Shown piece after piece: positions 40,355-50,423 of a DNA stretch of 64,000 bases; position 1 is the first letter of the stretch; the number at the start of each line of letters is the position of its first letter. Below the pieces are notes generated by a model. That model was not told the origin of the DNA and did not search any database. It was given only the letters and a program-made list of their open reading frames with translations. Origin of the DNA: Gemmatimonadaceae bacterium (GTDB taxonomy: Bacteria; Gemmatimonadota; Gemmatimonadetes; Gemmatimonadales; Gemmatimonadaceae). The DNA lies in the NCBI GenBank assembly GCA_024710705.1, contig JANJUF010000090.1, positions 49,571 through 113,570 on the forward strand, written 5' to 3'. A program made the translations under genes and the position numbers.

Positions 40355-41623
40355 CTAGTTCGGGCCGAGGCGGACCACGGTCTGCTGATCGACGCCATAG
40401 AAGTCTCGGCACACAGCCGTCACTTCGCCCGCCGTGATGGCATCCACGCGCGCCAAGACCTCGTCCAACGGGCGATACGGCTCGTCGAAGAGCTCCACCG
40501 CCGCGGCACGGTACATCCGCGCCGATACGCTTTCCATCGACAGCGTGATCTGGCCCTTCAGCTGCTGCTTGCCCATCGCCAGTTCCTCGGCGGTGAGCCC
40601 GGCCACCTGCAGTAGCGCTAGCTCGCTGCGGATGGCCGAAATGGCCTCCTCCACCCGCTCTGGCGCACAACCAAGATAGATGCCTTGGGTGCCGGCCGTG
40701 GCGTGGAAGCTCTGGAAGGAGTGCACCGAGTAGGCCAACCCCAGTTCCTCACGGACCTTCTGGAAGAGCCGCGAGCTCATGCCGCCCCCGAAGAGGGCGT
40801 TCACGAGCAAGAGCGGGTGCCGCCGGTTGTCGGCGTGCGGCACGGTCACGTTGCCCATCACGACATGGACTTGGTGGATGTCGCGCTCCACGCGCTTCTC
40901 GCTCGGCGGCGCAGCCACGGCGGCGGGCACGGCGAACTGCTCCATCGGGCCGCTGCCCTTGAGGTCGGACCACCCGGTAGCGGCCAACACCGCGAGCAGC
41001 TGCTCGTGCGCGACGTTCCCGGCCGCGGCGACGATCACCCGTTCCGGGCGATACGCCCGCGCGTGCAGCGCGCGGAGGTCGGCCGCGCTGAGTTCCTCGA
41101 CCGTCTCCTGCGTGCCGAGGATCGAGTAGCCGTGCGGATGGTCGCCCCACAGCGTCTCGCCGTGCACCTCGAAGACGATGTCGTCGGGGGTGTCCTCCAC
41201 CATCGCCAGCTCTTCGAGGATCACACCGCGCTCGAGCTCGAGGTCGGCCTCTCGGAGCGCCGGCCGGAACATGAGGTCGAAGAGCACGTCGGCGGCCTGC
41301 GGCAGGTGCTCGTCGAGCACGCGCGCCTGGAACGAGGTATGCTCGCGCCCGGTGTAGGCGTCCAGCGACCCGCCCAGCGATTCCAACGACAGCGCGATCT
41401 CCCGCGCCGAGCGCCGCTCGCTCCCCTTGAACACCATGTGCTCGAGGAAGTGCGAGACACCCATCTTGGCGCGCGGCTCGTGCAGCGATGCGGCGCGGAC
41501 CCAGGCCCCGAGCGCAACCGACCGCACCCCCGGCATGTGCTCCGAGAGTACGGTCAGTCCGTTCGGCAGGACGGTCCGCTGCACGCCCCGCTCAGGAGCG
41601 ACTGCGACGGACGCGTCGGTCAC
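40355..41623 (-). CDS. M16 family zinc peptidase (mitochondrial processing peptidase-like)
   Basis: 422 residues from GTG 41623, which overlaps the pnp stop (GTGA). The inverted zinc motif HxxEH is in GVSHFLEHMVFKG, with the downstream glutamate in LERGVILEELAMVEDTPDD. The C-terminal half carries the usual inactive repeat (LAYSVHSFQSFHATAGTQGIYLGC). Such genes often follow pnp in bacteria. Substrate unknown. Confidence 0.93.
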   Translation of the reverse strand: MTDASVAVAPERGVQRTVLPNGLTVLSEHMPGVRSVALGAWVRAASLHEPRAKMGVSHFLEHMVFKGSERRSAREIALSLESLGGSLDAYTGREHTSFQARVLDEHLPQAADVLFDLMFRPALREADLELERGVILEELAMVEDTPDDIVFEVHGETLWGDHPHGYSILGTQETVEELSAADLRALHARAYRPERVIVAAAGNVAHEQLLAVLAATGWSDLKGSGPMEQFAVPAAVAAPPSEKRVERDIHQVHVVMGNVTVPHADNRRHPLLLVNALFGGGMSSRLFQKVREELGLAYSVHSFQSFHATAGTQGIYLGCAPERVEEAISAIRSELALLQVAGLTAEELAMGKQQLKGQITLSMESVSARMYRAAAVELFDEPYRPLDEVLARVDAITAGEVTAVCRDFYGVDQQTVVRLGPN

Positions 41624-43830
41624 TCGCGGCCGCGACCCCCACGCCCGCCGCGATCGCCGCTGCGCGGCCGGTCGCTGCGCGGACGCTCGCTACGCTCGCC
41701 CCCGCCGTTGCTCTCGCTGGCCGGCGCATCCACGTGGCCTTCCGGCTTCGGCAGCAGCGCCTTCATCGAGAGGCGGAGGCGACCACGCTCGTCGCGGTCC
41801 ACCAGCTTCACGGTGACCGTCTCGCCCTTCTTCACCACGTCCTCCGGCTTCTCGACGCGCGTGTGACGCATCTCGGAGACATGGAGGAGGGCCTCGGTGC
41901 CCGGCATGATCTCGACGAACGCGCCGAACGCCGTCACCGACTTCACCGTTCCCTGGTAGGTCTCGCCCACCACCGGCTCGGCCGTGATCGCGGCCACCAT
42001 CTGCCGCGCCCGCTCCATCGCTTCGCCACCCACGGCGGCAATGGTCACGAGGCCGCTGTCGTCCACGGTCAGCTCGGCGCCGGTCTCTTCCTGGATGCCG
42101 CGGATCGTCTTGCCCTTCGGGCCGATGAGGTCGCCGATCTTCTCGGGGTTGATCATCATCGTCACGATGCGCGGCGCCCACTTCGAGAGCTCGGGCCTGG
42201 CGGCCGGAAGCGCCTTGTTCATCTCGCCGAGGATGTGCAGGCGGCCTTCCTTGGCCTGCGCCAGCGCCTCGGTCATGATCTTGAGGTCGAGCCCCTGGAT
42301 CTTGATGTCCATCTGGATGGACGTGATCCCAGTCTCGGTGCCGGCCACCTTGAAGTCCATGTCGCCGAGGTGGTCTTCGGTGCCGAGGATGTCGGTAAGG
42401 ATCGCGTACTTCTTGCCTTCCTTGATGAGCCCCATCGCCACGCCGGCCACCGGGGCCTTGAGCGGGATGCCGGCATCGAAGCAGGCGAGCGAGCCGCCGC
42501 AGATGGACGCCATGGACGACGAACCGTTCGACTCGAGGATCTCCGACACGATGCGAATCGTGTACGGGAACTCCTCGAAGGCCGGCAGCACCGCCTGGAT
42601 GGCGCGCTCGGCGAGCATGCCGTGCCCGATCTCGCGACGGCCGGTGCCACGCATCGGCTTGGCTTCGCCGGTGGAGAACGGCGGGAAGTTGTAGTGGAGC
42701 ATGAAGGACTTCGTCGTTTCCTTGGCGTCGTCGATGTTGTCCATGCGCTGGACGTCCGAGGCGGTGCCGAGGGTGGCGACGACGAGCGCCTGCGTCTGGC
42801 CGCGGGTGAAGAGCGCCGAGCCGTGGGCGCGCGGGAGCAGCGCCGTGTCCACCGAGATGTCGCGCACGACATTCGGCTTGCGGCCGTCCACGCGGAGGCC
42901 GGTGTCGAGCACCTGCGCGCGGAGCGCGTTGTACTCGATGTCGCCGACGATCATGCCGACGAGGCCGTGGTGCGCGGGGTCGAGGACCTCCGCCATCTCG
43001 GCCTTCACTTCCTCCTTCACCTTCTCGACGGCCTGGATGCGGGTGGCCTTGTCCTTCTGGTTGATGGCGGCCTCGATGCGCTTCTCGGCGGCCTTGGTGA
43101 CCGTCTTGCGCACGTCGTCGGGGATCTCGGTTCCCTTCCAATCCATCTTCTCGGTCTTGCCGAACTTCTTGAGCAGCTCCTCCTGCATCGAGACGAGCTC
43201 GCCGATGCCCTTCTGGGCGATCTTGAGCGCGTCCACGACGTCCTCTTCGGACACTTCGAGGGCCCCGCCCTCGACCATCATGATCGAGTCAGCCGAGCCG
43301 GCGACGATCATGTCCATGTCGGAGAACTCGAGCGCCTGGAAGGTCGGGTTCAGCACCCACTTCCCTTCCACGCGGCCCACGCGTACGCCGGCGATCGGGC
43401 CCGCCCACGGGATCTTGCTCGCGCTGAGCGCGAACGAGGTCGCGATCAGGCCGAGCACGTCGTGGTCGTTCTCCTGGTCGGCCGAGAGGACGTAGATGAC
43501 GACCTGCACTTCATTCTGGAATCCCTCGGGGAAGAGGGGCCGGATGGAGCGGTCGATGATCCGGCAGGAGAGGATCTCCTCATCGCGCGGACGGCCTTCG
43601 CGCTTGATGAAGCCGCCCGGGATCTTGCCGGCGGCATAGGTCTTCTCTTTGTACTCGACGGTGAGCGGGAAGAAGGGCAGCGGGCTCTTCTTGTCGCTCA
43701 CGGTGACGGCGGCGAGGAGGACGGTCTCCCCGTAGGTCACGAGGGCGGACCCGGCGGCCTGCTTGGCCATGCGCCCGGTCTCGATGATGAGGGGGCGGCC
43801 AGCGAAGGTCCGCTCGATACGTTGCATCAT
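41620..43830 (-). CDS. pnp: Polyribonucleotide nucleotidyltransferase
   Basis: 736 residues. Two RNase PH domains separated by a helical linker, a KH domain (MMINPEKIGDLIGPKGKTIRGIQEETGA), then S1 (TYQGTVKSVTAFGAFVEIMPGTEALLHVSEM). The catalytic second PH domain includes FPPFSTGEAKPMRGTGRREIGHG. The tail is Arg/Gly/Ser-rich (RSDRPRSGDRGGRGG), unlike E. coli. Degrades and tails RNA. A strong hairpin precedes it. Confidence 0.97.
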   Translation of the reverse strand: MMQRIERTFAGRPLIIETGRMAKQAAGSALVTYGETVLLAAVTVSDKKSPLPFFPLTVEYKEKTYAAGKIPGGFIKREGRPRDEEILSCRIIDRSIRPLFPEGFQNEVQVVIYVLSADQENDHDVLGLIATSFALSASKIPWAGPIAGVRVGRVEGKWVLNPTFQALEFSDMDMIVAGSADSIMMVEGGALEVSEEDVVDALKIAQKGIGELVSMQEELLKKFGKTEKMDWKGTEIPDDVRKTVTKAAEKRIEAAINQKDKATRIQAVEKVKEEVKAEMAEVLDPAHHGLVGMIVGDIEYNALRAQVLDTGLRVDGRKPNVVRDISVDTALLPRAHGSALFTRGQTQALVVATLGTASDVQRMDNIDDAKETTKSFMLHYNFPPFSTGEAKPMRGTGRREIGHGMLAERAIQAVLPAFEEFPYTIRIVSEILESNGSSSMASICGGSLACFDAGIPLKAPVAGVAMGLIKEGKKYAILTDILGTEDHLGDMDFKVAGTETGITSIQMDIKIQGLDLKIMTEALAQAKEGRLHILGEMNKALPAARPELSKWAPRIVTMMINPEKIGDLIGPKGKTIRGIQEETGAELTVDDSGLVTIAAVGGEAMERARQMVAAITAEPVVGETYQGTVKSVTAFGAFVEIMPGTEALLHVSEMRHTRVEKPEDVVKKGETVTVKLVDRDERGRLRLSMKALLPKPEGHVDAPASESNGGGERSERPRSDRPRSGDRGGRGGRGRE

Positions 43831-43853
43831 TTCTGTTTTTTCTCTCTGCTGTG

Positions 43854-43895
43854 CACGAAGCGCGCGATCCGCGTCAGTGCGGTCGCGCGCTCGTG
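43854..43895 (-). promoter_or_regulatory. rpsO-pnp intergenic RNA hairpin
   Basis: Arms 43854-43872 and 43879-43895 form about 17 base pairs with two bulged bases: CACGA, GCGCGCGA and CCGC pair with their complements around a GTCAGT loop. It lies 24 bases before the pnp start, and A-rich RNA follows (GAGAGAAAAAACAGAA) rather than a U-tract. An RNA-processing or autoregulatory role is therefore more likely than termination. In E. coli the same gap holds an RNase III site used for pnp autoregulation. Confidence 0.7.
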
Positions 43896-43908
43896 GAGGT
43901 GATGCGCT

Positions 43909-44169
43909 TTAGTAGCGCAGGCCGAGGTCCGCGACGATCCGGCGGTATTCCTCGACGTTGGTCCGCTTCAGGTAGTCAAGAAGGCGGCGACGCTGGCCAA
44001 CCATCTTGAGGAGACCACGGCGGCCGTGGTGGTCCTTGCGGTGGGCGCGGAAGTGCTCCGTGAGGTAGTTGATACGCTCAGTGAGGACCGCGACCTGCAC
44101 CTGGGTGGAACCGGTGTCGGTTCCGTGCTGGCGGTGCTTTTCGATCGCCGCCGACTTGACAAACGCCAT
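43909..44169 (-). CDS. rpsO: 30S ribosomal protein S15
   Basis: 86 residues, start ATG preceded by AAGGA. Typical S15: [53 protein letters not shown]. Binds 16S rRNA early in assembly. Paired with pnp as in many bacteria. Confidence 0.98.
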   Translation of the reverse strand: MAFVKSAAIEKHRQHGTDTGSTQVQVAVLTERINYLTEHFRAHRKDHHGRRGLLKMVGQRRRLLDYLKRTNVEEYRRIVADLGLRY

Positions 44170-44265
44170 CCTGAAATCCTTGCCTGCGCTGCGCAGTGCT
44201 GTGAATGCCTAATCCGTGGTAGCACAGAAACTTAGGGCCTTTTGGGAGCCCTGTAAAGGGCCCCC

Positions 44266-45423
44266 CTACTCCCCCCCAAACCACCCCGTCACGAACCGCT
44301 TGATGTCGTTGAACGTGACTGTCACGAACAGCAGGAGGATCGCCGCCAGCCCAATCCGCGCGTACCACTCCTTCACCATGGTCGGCAGCGGTCGGCGCAC
44401 CGCCCCCTCCACCAGTTGGAGGATGATCTGCCCACCATCCAGCAGGGGAATCGGAAGGAGGTTCAGCACCGCCAGGTTGATGCTCAGGAAGGCCACAAGG
44501 GCCCACAGCGTCTCGGCCCCCGACTGGGCCGCCACCACGCTCGACCGCACGATCTCCAGCGGCCCGCCCAGCTGCTCGACCCCGACGTCGCCCTTGAAGA
44601 GGTCGCCGAGGATGCCCAGCACGCTCCCGGCCATGCTCCAGGTTGCAGTCCACCCCGCCCCGGCGGCCTCAATCAGCCCCACCGGCTCACGTCCGGGCTC
44701 GGCCCGGGCGCCCACGCCGATCCGACCCACCCGCTGCCCCGCTACCTCCTGCGCCTCGGGGGTGATGGTCAGCGTGAGCGGCGCCCCGTCACGGATGATG
44801 CCCACGGCGACCGGACGCTCGGGCGCCGCCGAAATGGCTTCGAGCACCTCGTCCCAGCGCGTGACGGCCACACCGTCGATGGTCGTGATGCTATCGCCCA
44901 CGAGCATCCCCGCCTGCGCCGCCGGACGGTCCGCCACCACGGTCTCGATCTTCGGCACGAGGTAGCCGCGCCCGTACCACGCGAAGATTCCCGTGGAGAC
45001 CACCAGGGCCAGCACCACGTTCATCGTCACGCCGGCCAGCAGGATGACCAGCCGCGCGTACAGCGGCTTCGACTCGAACCAGCGATCGCTCGGAATGGGC
45101 TTGGGCCCGTGCGGGATCATCGAGTGCTCGTCCCAGTGCTTGGAGCGCTCCACGGCCTCGCCCTCGGCCGTGAGCTCGCCACCGCCCTCGAGCGACGACG
45201 CCGTCTCGTCCTCCTTCGAGGCCATGCGCACGTAGCCGCCGATCGGCAGCGCCGAAAGCGCGTATTCCGTCTCGCCGCGGCGGAAGCTCCACAGCGGCTT
45301 GCCCCAGCCGAGCGAGAACCGCGGCGCGTACACGCCGGCCCACTTGGCGGCGAGGAAGTGCCCGAGCTCGTGCACGAAAATCACGAGCCCAAGGACGAGG
45401 ATCGGAGCAAGCCAACTCAACAT
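44266..45423 (-). CDS. rseP: Site-2 intramembrane zinc metalloprotease RseP
   Basis: 385 residues. First transmembrane helix carries HELGH (residues about 19-23). One PDZ domain is in the middle (VVADRPAAQAGMLVGDSITTIDG). The second metal site is NLLPIPLLDGGQ. Only one PDZ is clear, against two in E. coli. Cleaves anti-sigma factors and remnant signal peptides. Its ATG shares a base with the dxr stop (TGATG). An anti-sigma substrate is not visible here. Confidence 0.95.
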   Translation of the reverse strand: MLSWLAPILVLGLVIFVHELGHFLAAKWAGVYAPRFSLGWGKPLWSFRRGETEYALSALPIGGYVRMASKEDETASSLEGGGELTAEGEAVERSKHWDEHSMIPHGPKPIPSDRWFESKPLYARLVILLAGVTMNVVLALVVSTGIFAWYGRGYLVPKIETVVADRPAAQAGMLVGDSITTIDGVAVTRWDEVLEAISAAPERPVAVGIIRDGAPLTLTITPEAQEVAGQRVGRIGVGARAEPGREPVGLIEAAGAGWTATWSMAGSVLGILGDLFKGDVGVEQLGGPLEIVRSSVVAAQSGAETLWALVAFLSINLAVLNLLPIPLLDGGQIILQLVEGAVRRPLPTMVKEWYARIGLAAILLLFVTVTFNDIKRFVTGWFGGE

Positions 45424-46580
45424 CAGCGCATCTCCTGCACGTAGGCGCGCGCGGCCGCATCGGCCGCGAGCAATGAGGTTCGATCGTCTCCGCGCACGCC
45501 CTGCAGCTTGGCGAGCGCCCCTTCAATGGCCACCGGAATCCTGGCGAAGTCCAGCGACCCCGCCAACACCCGTGCCACGGCGGCTTCGTTGGCGGCGTTG
45601 AACACCGCCGGCGCGGCCCCTCCCGCCTTCCCTGCCGCCACGCCCAATCCCAGCGTCGGGAAGGCGTCGTGCCGCACCGCCTCGAAGGTCAGCGGCGAAT
45701 GCGCCAGCGGATCGAAGCGCGGTACCCCAGCGTCGGCGAGCCGTTCCGGATAGGTGAGCGCGTACAGCACCGGGAGCTCCATCGAAGGAACCCCCATCTG
45801 GGCCAAAACGCTCCCGTCCTCGAACTCGACCATCGAGTGCACGATGCTCTGCGGGTGCACCACCACCTCGATCTTCTCGTAGGGGACGCCGAAAAGCACA
45901 TGGGCTTCGATCACCTCGAGCGCCTTGTTGGCCAGCGAGGCGCTATCCACGGTAATCTTCTTGCCCATCGCCCAAGTGGGGTGATTCAGCGCGTCCGAGA
46001 GCTTGGCGCCGCGGATGCGCTCCGTATCCCAGGTGCGGAACGGTCCACCGCTGGCGGTGATCACGAAACGCTTCACGCCCTGCACCGGGAGCAGTCCTTC
46101 ACCGCTGCTGCCGATTCGTCCGGCGAGACATTGCAACAACGCCGAGTGCTCGGAGTCCACCGGGATCACGCTGCCGCCCTTGGCGCGCACTGCGCGCTGC
46201 ACCAGCGTGCCGCCGATCACCAGGGTCTCCTTGTTGGCCAGCGCCACCCGCTTGCCGGCGGCGAGTGCGGCGAGCGTGGCGTCGAGCCCGGCTGCGCCGA
46301 CGACGGCATTCAACACGATCTGCGCGTCCGGGTGCTGTGCGGCGTCCACGAGGCACTGCGCGCCGCTGCCCCACGTGGCCGGCACCGCCCGGCCCGCCGG
46401 CTCCACGAGCCCTACGAAGGCCGGCCGCCAGCGCTGCGCCGCCTTCGCCAGCTCGTCGGCGTTGCCGTTCGCGGTGAGCGCCACGAGCCGGAAGCGATCG
46501 GGATGCCGCGCCACCACGCGCTGCGCCGTCTCGCCGATGCTGCCCGTCGCCCCGAGCAGCGCGACGCCGAGCGTGCTCAC
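45423..46580 (-). CDS. dxr: 1-deoxy-D-xylulose 5-phosphate reductoisomerase
   Basis: 385 residues from GTG 46580, overlapping the cdsA stop (GTGA). NADPH site GATGSIGETAQRV; ALANKETLVIGG; active-site VDSEHSALLQCL and TASGGPFRTWD. Second step of the MEP isoprenoid pathway, which supplies the substrate for UppS two genes upstream. Confidence 0.97.
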   Translation of the reverse strand: MSTLGVALLGATGSIGETAQRVVARHPDRFRLVALTANGNADELAKAAQRWRPAFVGLVEPAGRAVPATWGSGAQCLVDAAQHPDAQIVLNAVVGAAGLDATLAALAAGKRVALANKETLVIGGTLVQRAVRAKGGSVIPVDSEHSALLQCLAGRIGSSGEGLLPVQGVKRFVITASGGPFRTWDTERIRGAKLSDALNHPTWAMGKKITVDSASLANKALEVIEAHVLFGVPYEKIEVVVHPQSIVHSMVEFEDGSVLAQMGVPSMELPVLYALTYPERLADAGVPRFDPLAHSPLTFEAVRHDAFPTLGLGVAAGKAGGAAPAVFNAANEAAVARVLAGSLDFARIPVAIEGALAKLQGVRGDDRTSLLAADAAARAYVQEMR

Positions 46581-47431
46581 GCGGCCACCACGAGTAGCAT
46601 ATCCAACAGCACATAGGCGATGGGCACCGTGAACAGCAGCGAGTCAATCCGATCCAGTACGCCGCCGTGACCCGGAATCAACGCCGAGCTGTCCTTCACG
46701 CCGGCCTCGCGCTTGAGCATGCTCTCCACGAGGTCACCCACCTGGGCGGCGATGCTCATCGCCACGCCGAAGATGATGATCCCCGTCCAGGTCATGCCGA
46801 GGTGCGCGACGGGCACGAGCACGAACTCCACGATCGCCCACGTGGAGACGATCGTCGTGCCGAGCGCACCATAGGCGCCGGCCCAGGTCTTACCCGGGCT
46901 CACCGAGGGCATGAGCTTCTTCTTGCCGAAACGCTTCCCGAAGAAGAACGCGCCGCTGTCGTTGAGCCAGGTGAGCACCACCGGCAGCGCCACCAGCAGC
47001 GTTCCGGCCAGGGGCTCGATCGCGAAGCGGTGATACCGCAGCGCGTACACGAAGGCGAGCATGCCGCCGGTGTACCAGACGCCGAACACCGTGGTCGCGA
47101 CCGACGCGATCGGCTTCCCGTCCGACCCGCGTGTCCAGAGCGCCACGCTGAGCATGGCCGGCACGAGCAGGGCGATCCACGCAATTCCGGGAATGGCGAA
47201 GCCGAGCCGGAGTGCGTGCAGCGCCAGCGGGACCAGCGCCGAGAGCACGATGCCCCACCACACCAGCGGCCGCGCACCGGTGCCCTGGGCCAACCGCGCG
47301 TATTCCCAGGCGCCGAGCGCAGCCGCGAGCGAAAGCAGGATGGCCAGCGGCGCGTCGCCAAACCACACCGCGGCCGCGACGACCGGAATCGCCGCCACCG
47401 CAAAGGCGATCCGCTTCGCGAACTCGCTCAT
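46577..47431 (-). CDS. cdsA: Phosphatidate cytidylyltransferase
   Basis: 284 residues, about eight transmembrane helices. The family signature is complete: SMLKREAGVKDSSALIPGHGGVLDRIDS near the C-terminus. Makes CDP-diacylglycerol, the substrate of PssA encoded at 2.1-2.9 kb. Lies 21 bases after uppS. Confidence 0.96.
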   Translation of the reverse strand: MSEFAKRIAFAVAAIPVVAAAVWFGDAPLAILLSLAAALGAWEYARLAQGTGARPLVWWGIVLSALVPLALHALRLGFAIPGIAWIALLVPAMLSVALWTRGSDGKPIASVATTVFGVWYTGGMLAFVYALRYHRFAIEPLAGTLLVALPVVLTWLNDSGAFFFGKRFGKKKLMPSVSPGKTWAGAYGALGTTIVSTWAIVEFVLVPVAHLGMTWTGIIIFGVAMSIAAQVGDLVESMLKREAGVKDSSALIPGHGGVLDRIDSLLFTVPIAYVLLDMLLVVAA

Positions 47432-47452
47432 GGCGTTCTCACGAACACAACC

Positions 47453-48196
47453 TCAGACCGCGACCTTTCCGAACCGCCGATCGCGCTGCTGGAAGTCGAG
47501 GATCGCCTCGTAGAGGTTGGACCGCGAGAAGTCGGGCCACAACACCGGCGAGAGGAACAACTCGGCGTAGGCCACCTGCCACAGCATGAAGTTCGAGATG
47601 CGTTGCTCGCCCGAGGTGCGGATCAACAGGTCCGGATCCGGGCAGCCCTGCGTGTAGAGTTTGGACGCAAATGCTGCCTCATCCACCTGGTCGGCGGCGA
47701 TGCGACCCGCCGCCACATCCTCGGCGAGCAAGCGCGCCGCACGCGTCAGCTCCGCGCGTGCGCCGTACGAGATGAACAGGTTGAGCGTGAGCTTCGCGTT
47801 GCCGGCGGTCTGCGCCACCACGCGATCCACGGCGGCGCGCGCGGCGGGCACGAGCCGGTCGATGTCGCCCAGCACCTGCACGCGAACGCCCTGCTCGTGC
47901 AGCGAATCGGCCTCGGCCTGGATGTACTCCTCGAGCAGGGACATGAGCGCCGACACCTCACCGGGCGGACGCTGCCAGTTCTCCTGCGAGAACGCGAAGA
48001 GCGACAGCGCCTCGAGCCCCACTTCCAGCGCTCCCTCCACCACCTCGCGTACCGCCTTCATCCCGTGCCGGTGCCCCACCGGGCGCGGCAGCATCCGCTC
48101 GCGGGCCCAGCGGCCGTTGCCATCCATGATGATGGCCACGTGGCGCGGGACCACGCCGTGCAGGCGGATCTGGGAGAGGAGGTCGGCGGACGTCAT
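47453..48196 (-). CDS. uppS: Undecaprenyl diphosphate synthase
   Basis: 247 residues. VAIIMDGNGRWARER holds the catalytic aspartate, followed by GHRHGMKAVREVV and, near the end, DLLIRTSGEQRISNFMLWQ and AELFLSPVLWPDF. Makes the C55 lipid carrier for cell-wall synthesis. 21 bases after frr. Confidence 0.97.
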   Translation of the reverse strand: MTSADLLSQIRLHGVVPRHVAIIMDGNGRWARERMLPRPVGHRHGMKAVREVVEGALEVGLEALSLFAFSQENWQRPPGEVSALMSLLEEYIQAEADSLHEQGVRVQVLGDIDRLVPAARAAVDRVVAQTAGNAKLTLNLFISYGARAELTRAARLLAEDVAAGRIAADQVDEAAFASKLYTQGCPDPDLLIRTSGEQRISNFMLWQVAYAELFLSPVLWPDFSRSNLYEAILDFQQRDRRFGKVAV

Positions 48197-48217
48197 GGCG
48201 CGGAGAGCTGAGCGGGC

Positions 48218-48766
48218 TCAGACCTCCATGATCTCGGCTTCCTTGGCCTTCATCGCCGCGTCGATCTTCGCGATCTCCTCGTCGTGCAGCTTCTGGAGAT
48301 CCTTCTCGGCGTGCTTCACTTCGTCCTCGGACACTCCGGACAGCTTCTTCAGCGCATCGCGGGCATTGGTGCGGGCGTGGCGCACGGCGATGCGGCCATC
48401 CTCGGCGTACTTGTGCAGCAGCTTGGCCAGTTCCTTGCGGCGCTGCTCGTTCATCGACGGCAGCGGCACGCGGATCACCGCGCCCTGCGCCGAGGGGTCG
48501 AGCCCGAGGTTCGACTCACGGATCGCCTTCTCGATGGCCTTCACCTGGCCCTTGTCGAAGGGCGTGACCATCAGGAGGCGCGGCTCAGGAGCCGAGACGT
48601 TCGCGACTTGGTTCATCGCCATCAGCTGCCCGTACATCTCCACCTTCACCGTGTCGAGCATGGAGGGGGAGGCCTTGCCCGAGCGCACCGACGAGAACTC
48701 GCGCTTGGCGGCATCAACGCCCTTCTCCATCGCGACCTTGCAGTCCTTCAGGATGTTCTGGATCAT
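48218..48766 (-). CDS. frr: Ribosome recycling factor
   Basis: 182 residues: [21 protein letters not shown], then [31 protein letters not shown] and [26 protein letters not shown]. Splits post-termination ribosomes with EF-G. ATG overlaps the pyrH stop (ATGA). Confidence 0.98.
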   Translation of the reverse strand: MIQNILKDCKVAMEKGVDAAKREFSSVRSGKASPSMLDTVKVEMYGQLMAMNQVANVSAPEPRLLMVTPFDKGQVKAIEKAIRESNLGLDPSAQGAVIRVPLPSMNEQRRKELAKLLHKYAEDGRIAVRHARTNARDALKKLSGVSEDEVKHAEKDLQKLHDEEIAKIDAAMKAKEAEIMEV

Positions 48767-49473
48767 GAGACGAGGGTCCCCACGGGCTCGCCGCGCAGCG
48801 CGGCGGAGACGATGCCCGGTGTGTGGATGTTGAGGACGATGAGCGGGAGGTTGTTCTCGCGGCAGAGCGTGATGGCCGTCTGGTCCATCACCCGCAACTC
48901 CTCCGTCATGACGTCCTTGTACGAGATGCGGTCGTACTTCTTGGCGGTCGGTTCCTTCTTGGGATCGGCGCTGTACACGCCGTCCACGCTGGTGGCCTTG
49001 ATGATGACGTCGGCCTTCATCTGGATGGCCCGCAACACGGCGGCGGTGTCGGTGGAGAAATACGGATTCCCCGTGCCGGCGGCGAAGATCACGGCGCGTC
49101 CCTTCTCGAGGTGGCGGATCGCACGGCGCCGGATGTACGGCTCGGCGATCTCCTCCATGCGGATGGCCGTCATCACGCGGGTGTCGAGCCCCTCGCGTTC
49201 CAGCACATCCTGGAACGCGAGGGCGTTGATCACCGTGCCAAGCATGCCCATGTAGTCGGCGGAGACGCGGTCCATGCCCATCTTCGAGATCTGCGACCCG
49301 CGAACGATATTGCCGCCGCCGATCACCATCCCGATCTGTGCGCCCTGTTCGGCGATGGCCTTCACCTGCCGGGCGAAGTCGCGAATGGTATCGAAGTCAA
49401 AGCCGAAGCCCTTGTCTCCGGCGAGGGCTTCGCCGGAGAGCTTGAGGAGGACTCGCGGATACTTCAATGCCAT
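48763..49473 (-). CDS. pyrH: UMP kinase
   Basis: The track frame runs up to 50316 through tsf; ATG 49473 ([19 protein letters not shown]) gives 236 residues, the family norm. Amino-acid-kinase fold: [30 protein letters not shown] and [10 protein letters not shown]. Phosphorylates UMP to UDP. 14 bases after tsf. Confidence 0.96.
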   Translation of the reverse strand: MALKYPRVLLKLSGEALAGDKGFGFDFDTIRDFARQVKAIAEQGAQIGMVIGGGNIVRGSQISKMGMDRVSADYMGMLGTVINALAFQDVLEREGLDTRVMTAIRMEEIAEPYIRRRAIRHLEKGRAVIFAAGTGNPYFSTDTAAVLRAIQMKADVIIKATSVDGVYSADPKKEPTAKKYDRISYKDVMTEELRVMDQTAITLCRENNLPLIVLNIHTPGIVSAALRGEPVGTLVS

Positions 49474-49487
49474 CGCGCCGCCGCGGC

Positions 49488-50387
49488 TCAGGACTCGCCC
49501 ATCTTGACGCGCACGAAGCGCTTCACGGCCAGGGGCTGGCCGGCCGCCTTCGCCGTCGCCGCCACCAGGTCGCCGATGGTCTGCTTGTCGTCGCGCACCC
49601 AGGGCTGGCCCACGAGCGTCACTTCGCCGAGCAGCTTGGCGATGCGCCCCTCGACCATCTTCTCGGCGATCGCCTGCGGCTTGCCGCTCTCCACGGCCTG
49701 CGCCACGAAGATCTCGCGCTCCTTGGCGAGGAACTCCGGCGACACGCCGCTCTTGTCCACGGCGATGGCCACCACCGGCACGCCAGCAGCCACGTGCTCC
49801 GCCACCGACTTGCCGAGCTCCTTCGCCTGGTCGCCGTTGCCACCGCTGACCTCGACGATCACGCCAGCCTTGCCGTTGAAGTGCAGGTACGACCCCACCG
49901 TGCCGGCGCTCTGGAAGCGCGCGATGCGTCGGAGCTCCACCTTCTCGCCCGTCTTGGCCGAGGCGGCCTTCACGATGTCGCCGACGGTCTGGGACTTGTC
50001 GAAGGCCCAGGGCGTGGCGAGGTAGGCACCATCGGCGCCGACGGCCACGTGGCCATCCACCGCGGCGTCCTGCCCGAGGTGCTCGGCGAGCTTCTTGGAG
50101 AGGGCCACGAACTCGTCGTTGCGCCCCACGAAGTCCGTCTCGCAGTTGAGCTCGATCATCGCCGCGACGCTCGCGTCCGGCGAGGTCCAGATCACGATCT
50201 GGCCTTCCGAGGCGGCGCGGTCGGCCCGCTTGTCGGCCTTGGCGATGCCCTTCTTGCGGAGGATGTCCACGGCGGCGTTCATGTCGCCATTGGCCTCCTC
50301 GAGGGCCTTCTTGCAATCCATCATGCCGGCGCCCGTGCGGGCACGGAGCTCGGCGACGTCCTTGGCACTGATCTGCGTAGCAGCCAT
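49488..50387 (-). CDS. tsf: Translation elongation factor Ts
   Basis: 299 residues. N-terminal UBA-like helices ([25 protein letters not shown]), then the core [15 protein letters not shown]. Nucleotide exchange factor for EF-Tu. Preceded by two strong hairpins between rpsB and tsf. Confidence 0.97.
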   Translation of the reverse strand: MAATQISAKDVAELRARTGAGMMDCKKALEEANGDMNAAVDILRKKGIAKADKRADRAASEGQIVIWTSPDASVAAMIELNCETDFVGRNDEFVALSKKLAEHLGQDAAVDGHVAVGADGAYLATPWAFDKSQTVGDIVKAASAKTGEKVELRRIARFQSAGTVGSYLHFNGKAGVIVEVSGGNGDQAKELGKSVAEHVAAGVPVVAIAVDKSGVSPEFLAKEREIFVAQAVESGKPQAIAEKMVEGRIAKLLGEVTLVGQPWVRDDKQTIGDLVAATAKAAGQPLAVKRFVRVKMGES

Positions 50388-50423
50388 ATGAATCTCAGGT
50401 GGTGAAGCTTGGGCGGTTGTGAA

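Noticed and set aside
41488-43902. 804-residue plus-strand ORF opposite pnp and the M16 peptidase
   Set aside because: Antisense shadow of two well-supported genes; long only because high GC suppresses stop codons.
44225-44265. GC-rich hairpin between rseP and rpsO considered as a firm rseP terminator
   Set aside because: GGGAGCCCT/AGGGCCCC pairs, but no T-tract follows on the minus strand and the stem is imperfect, so it was left out of the feature list.
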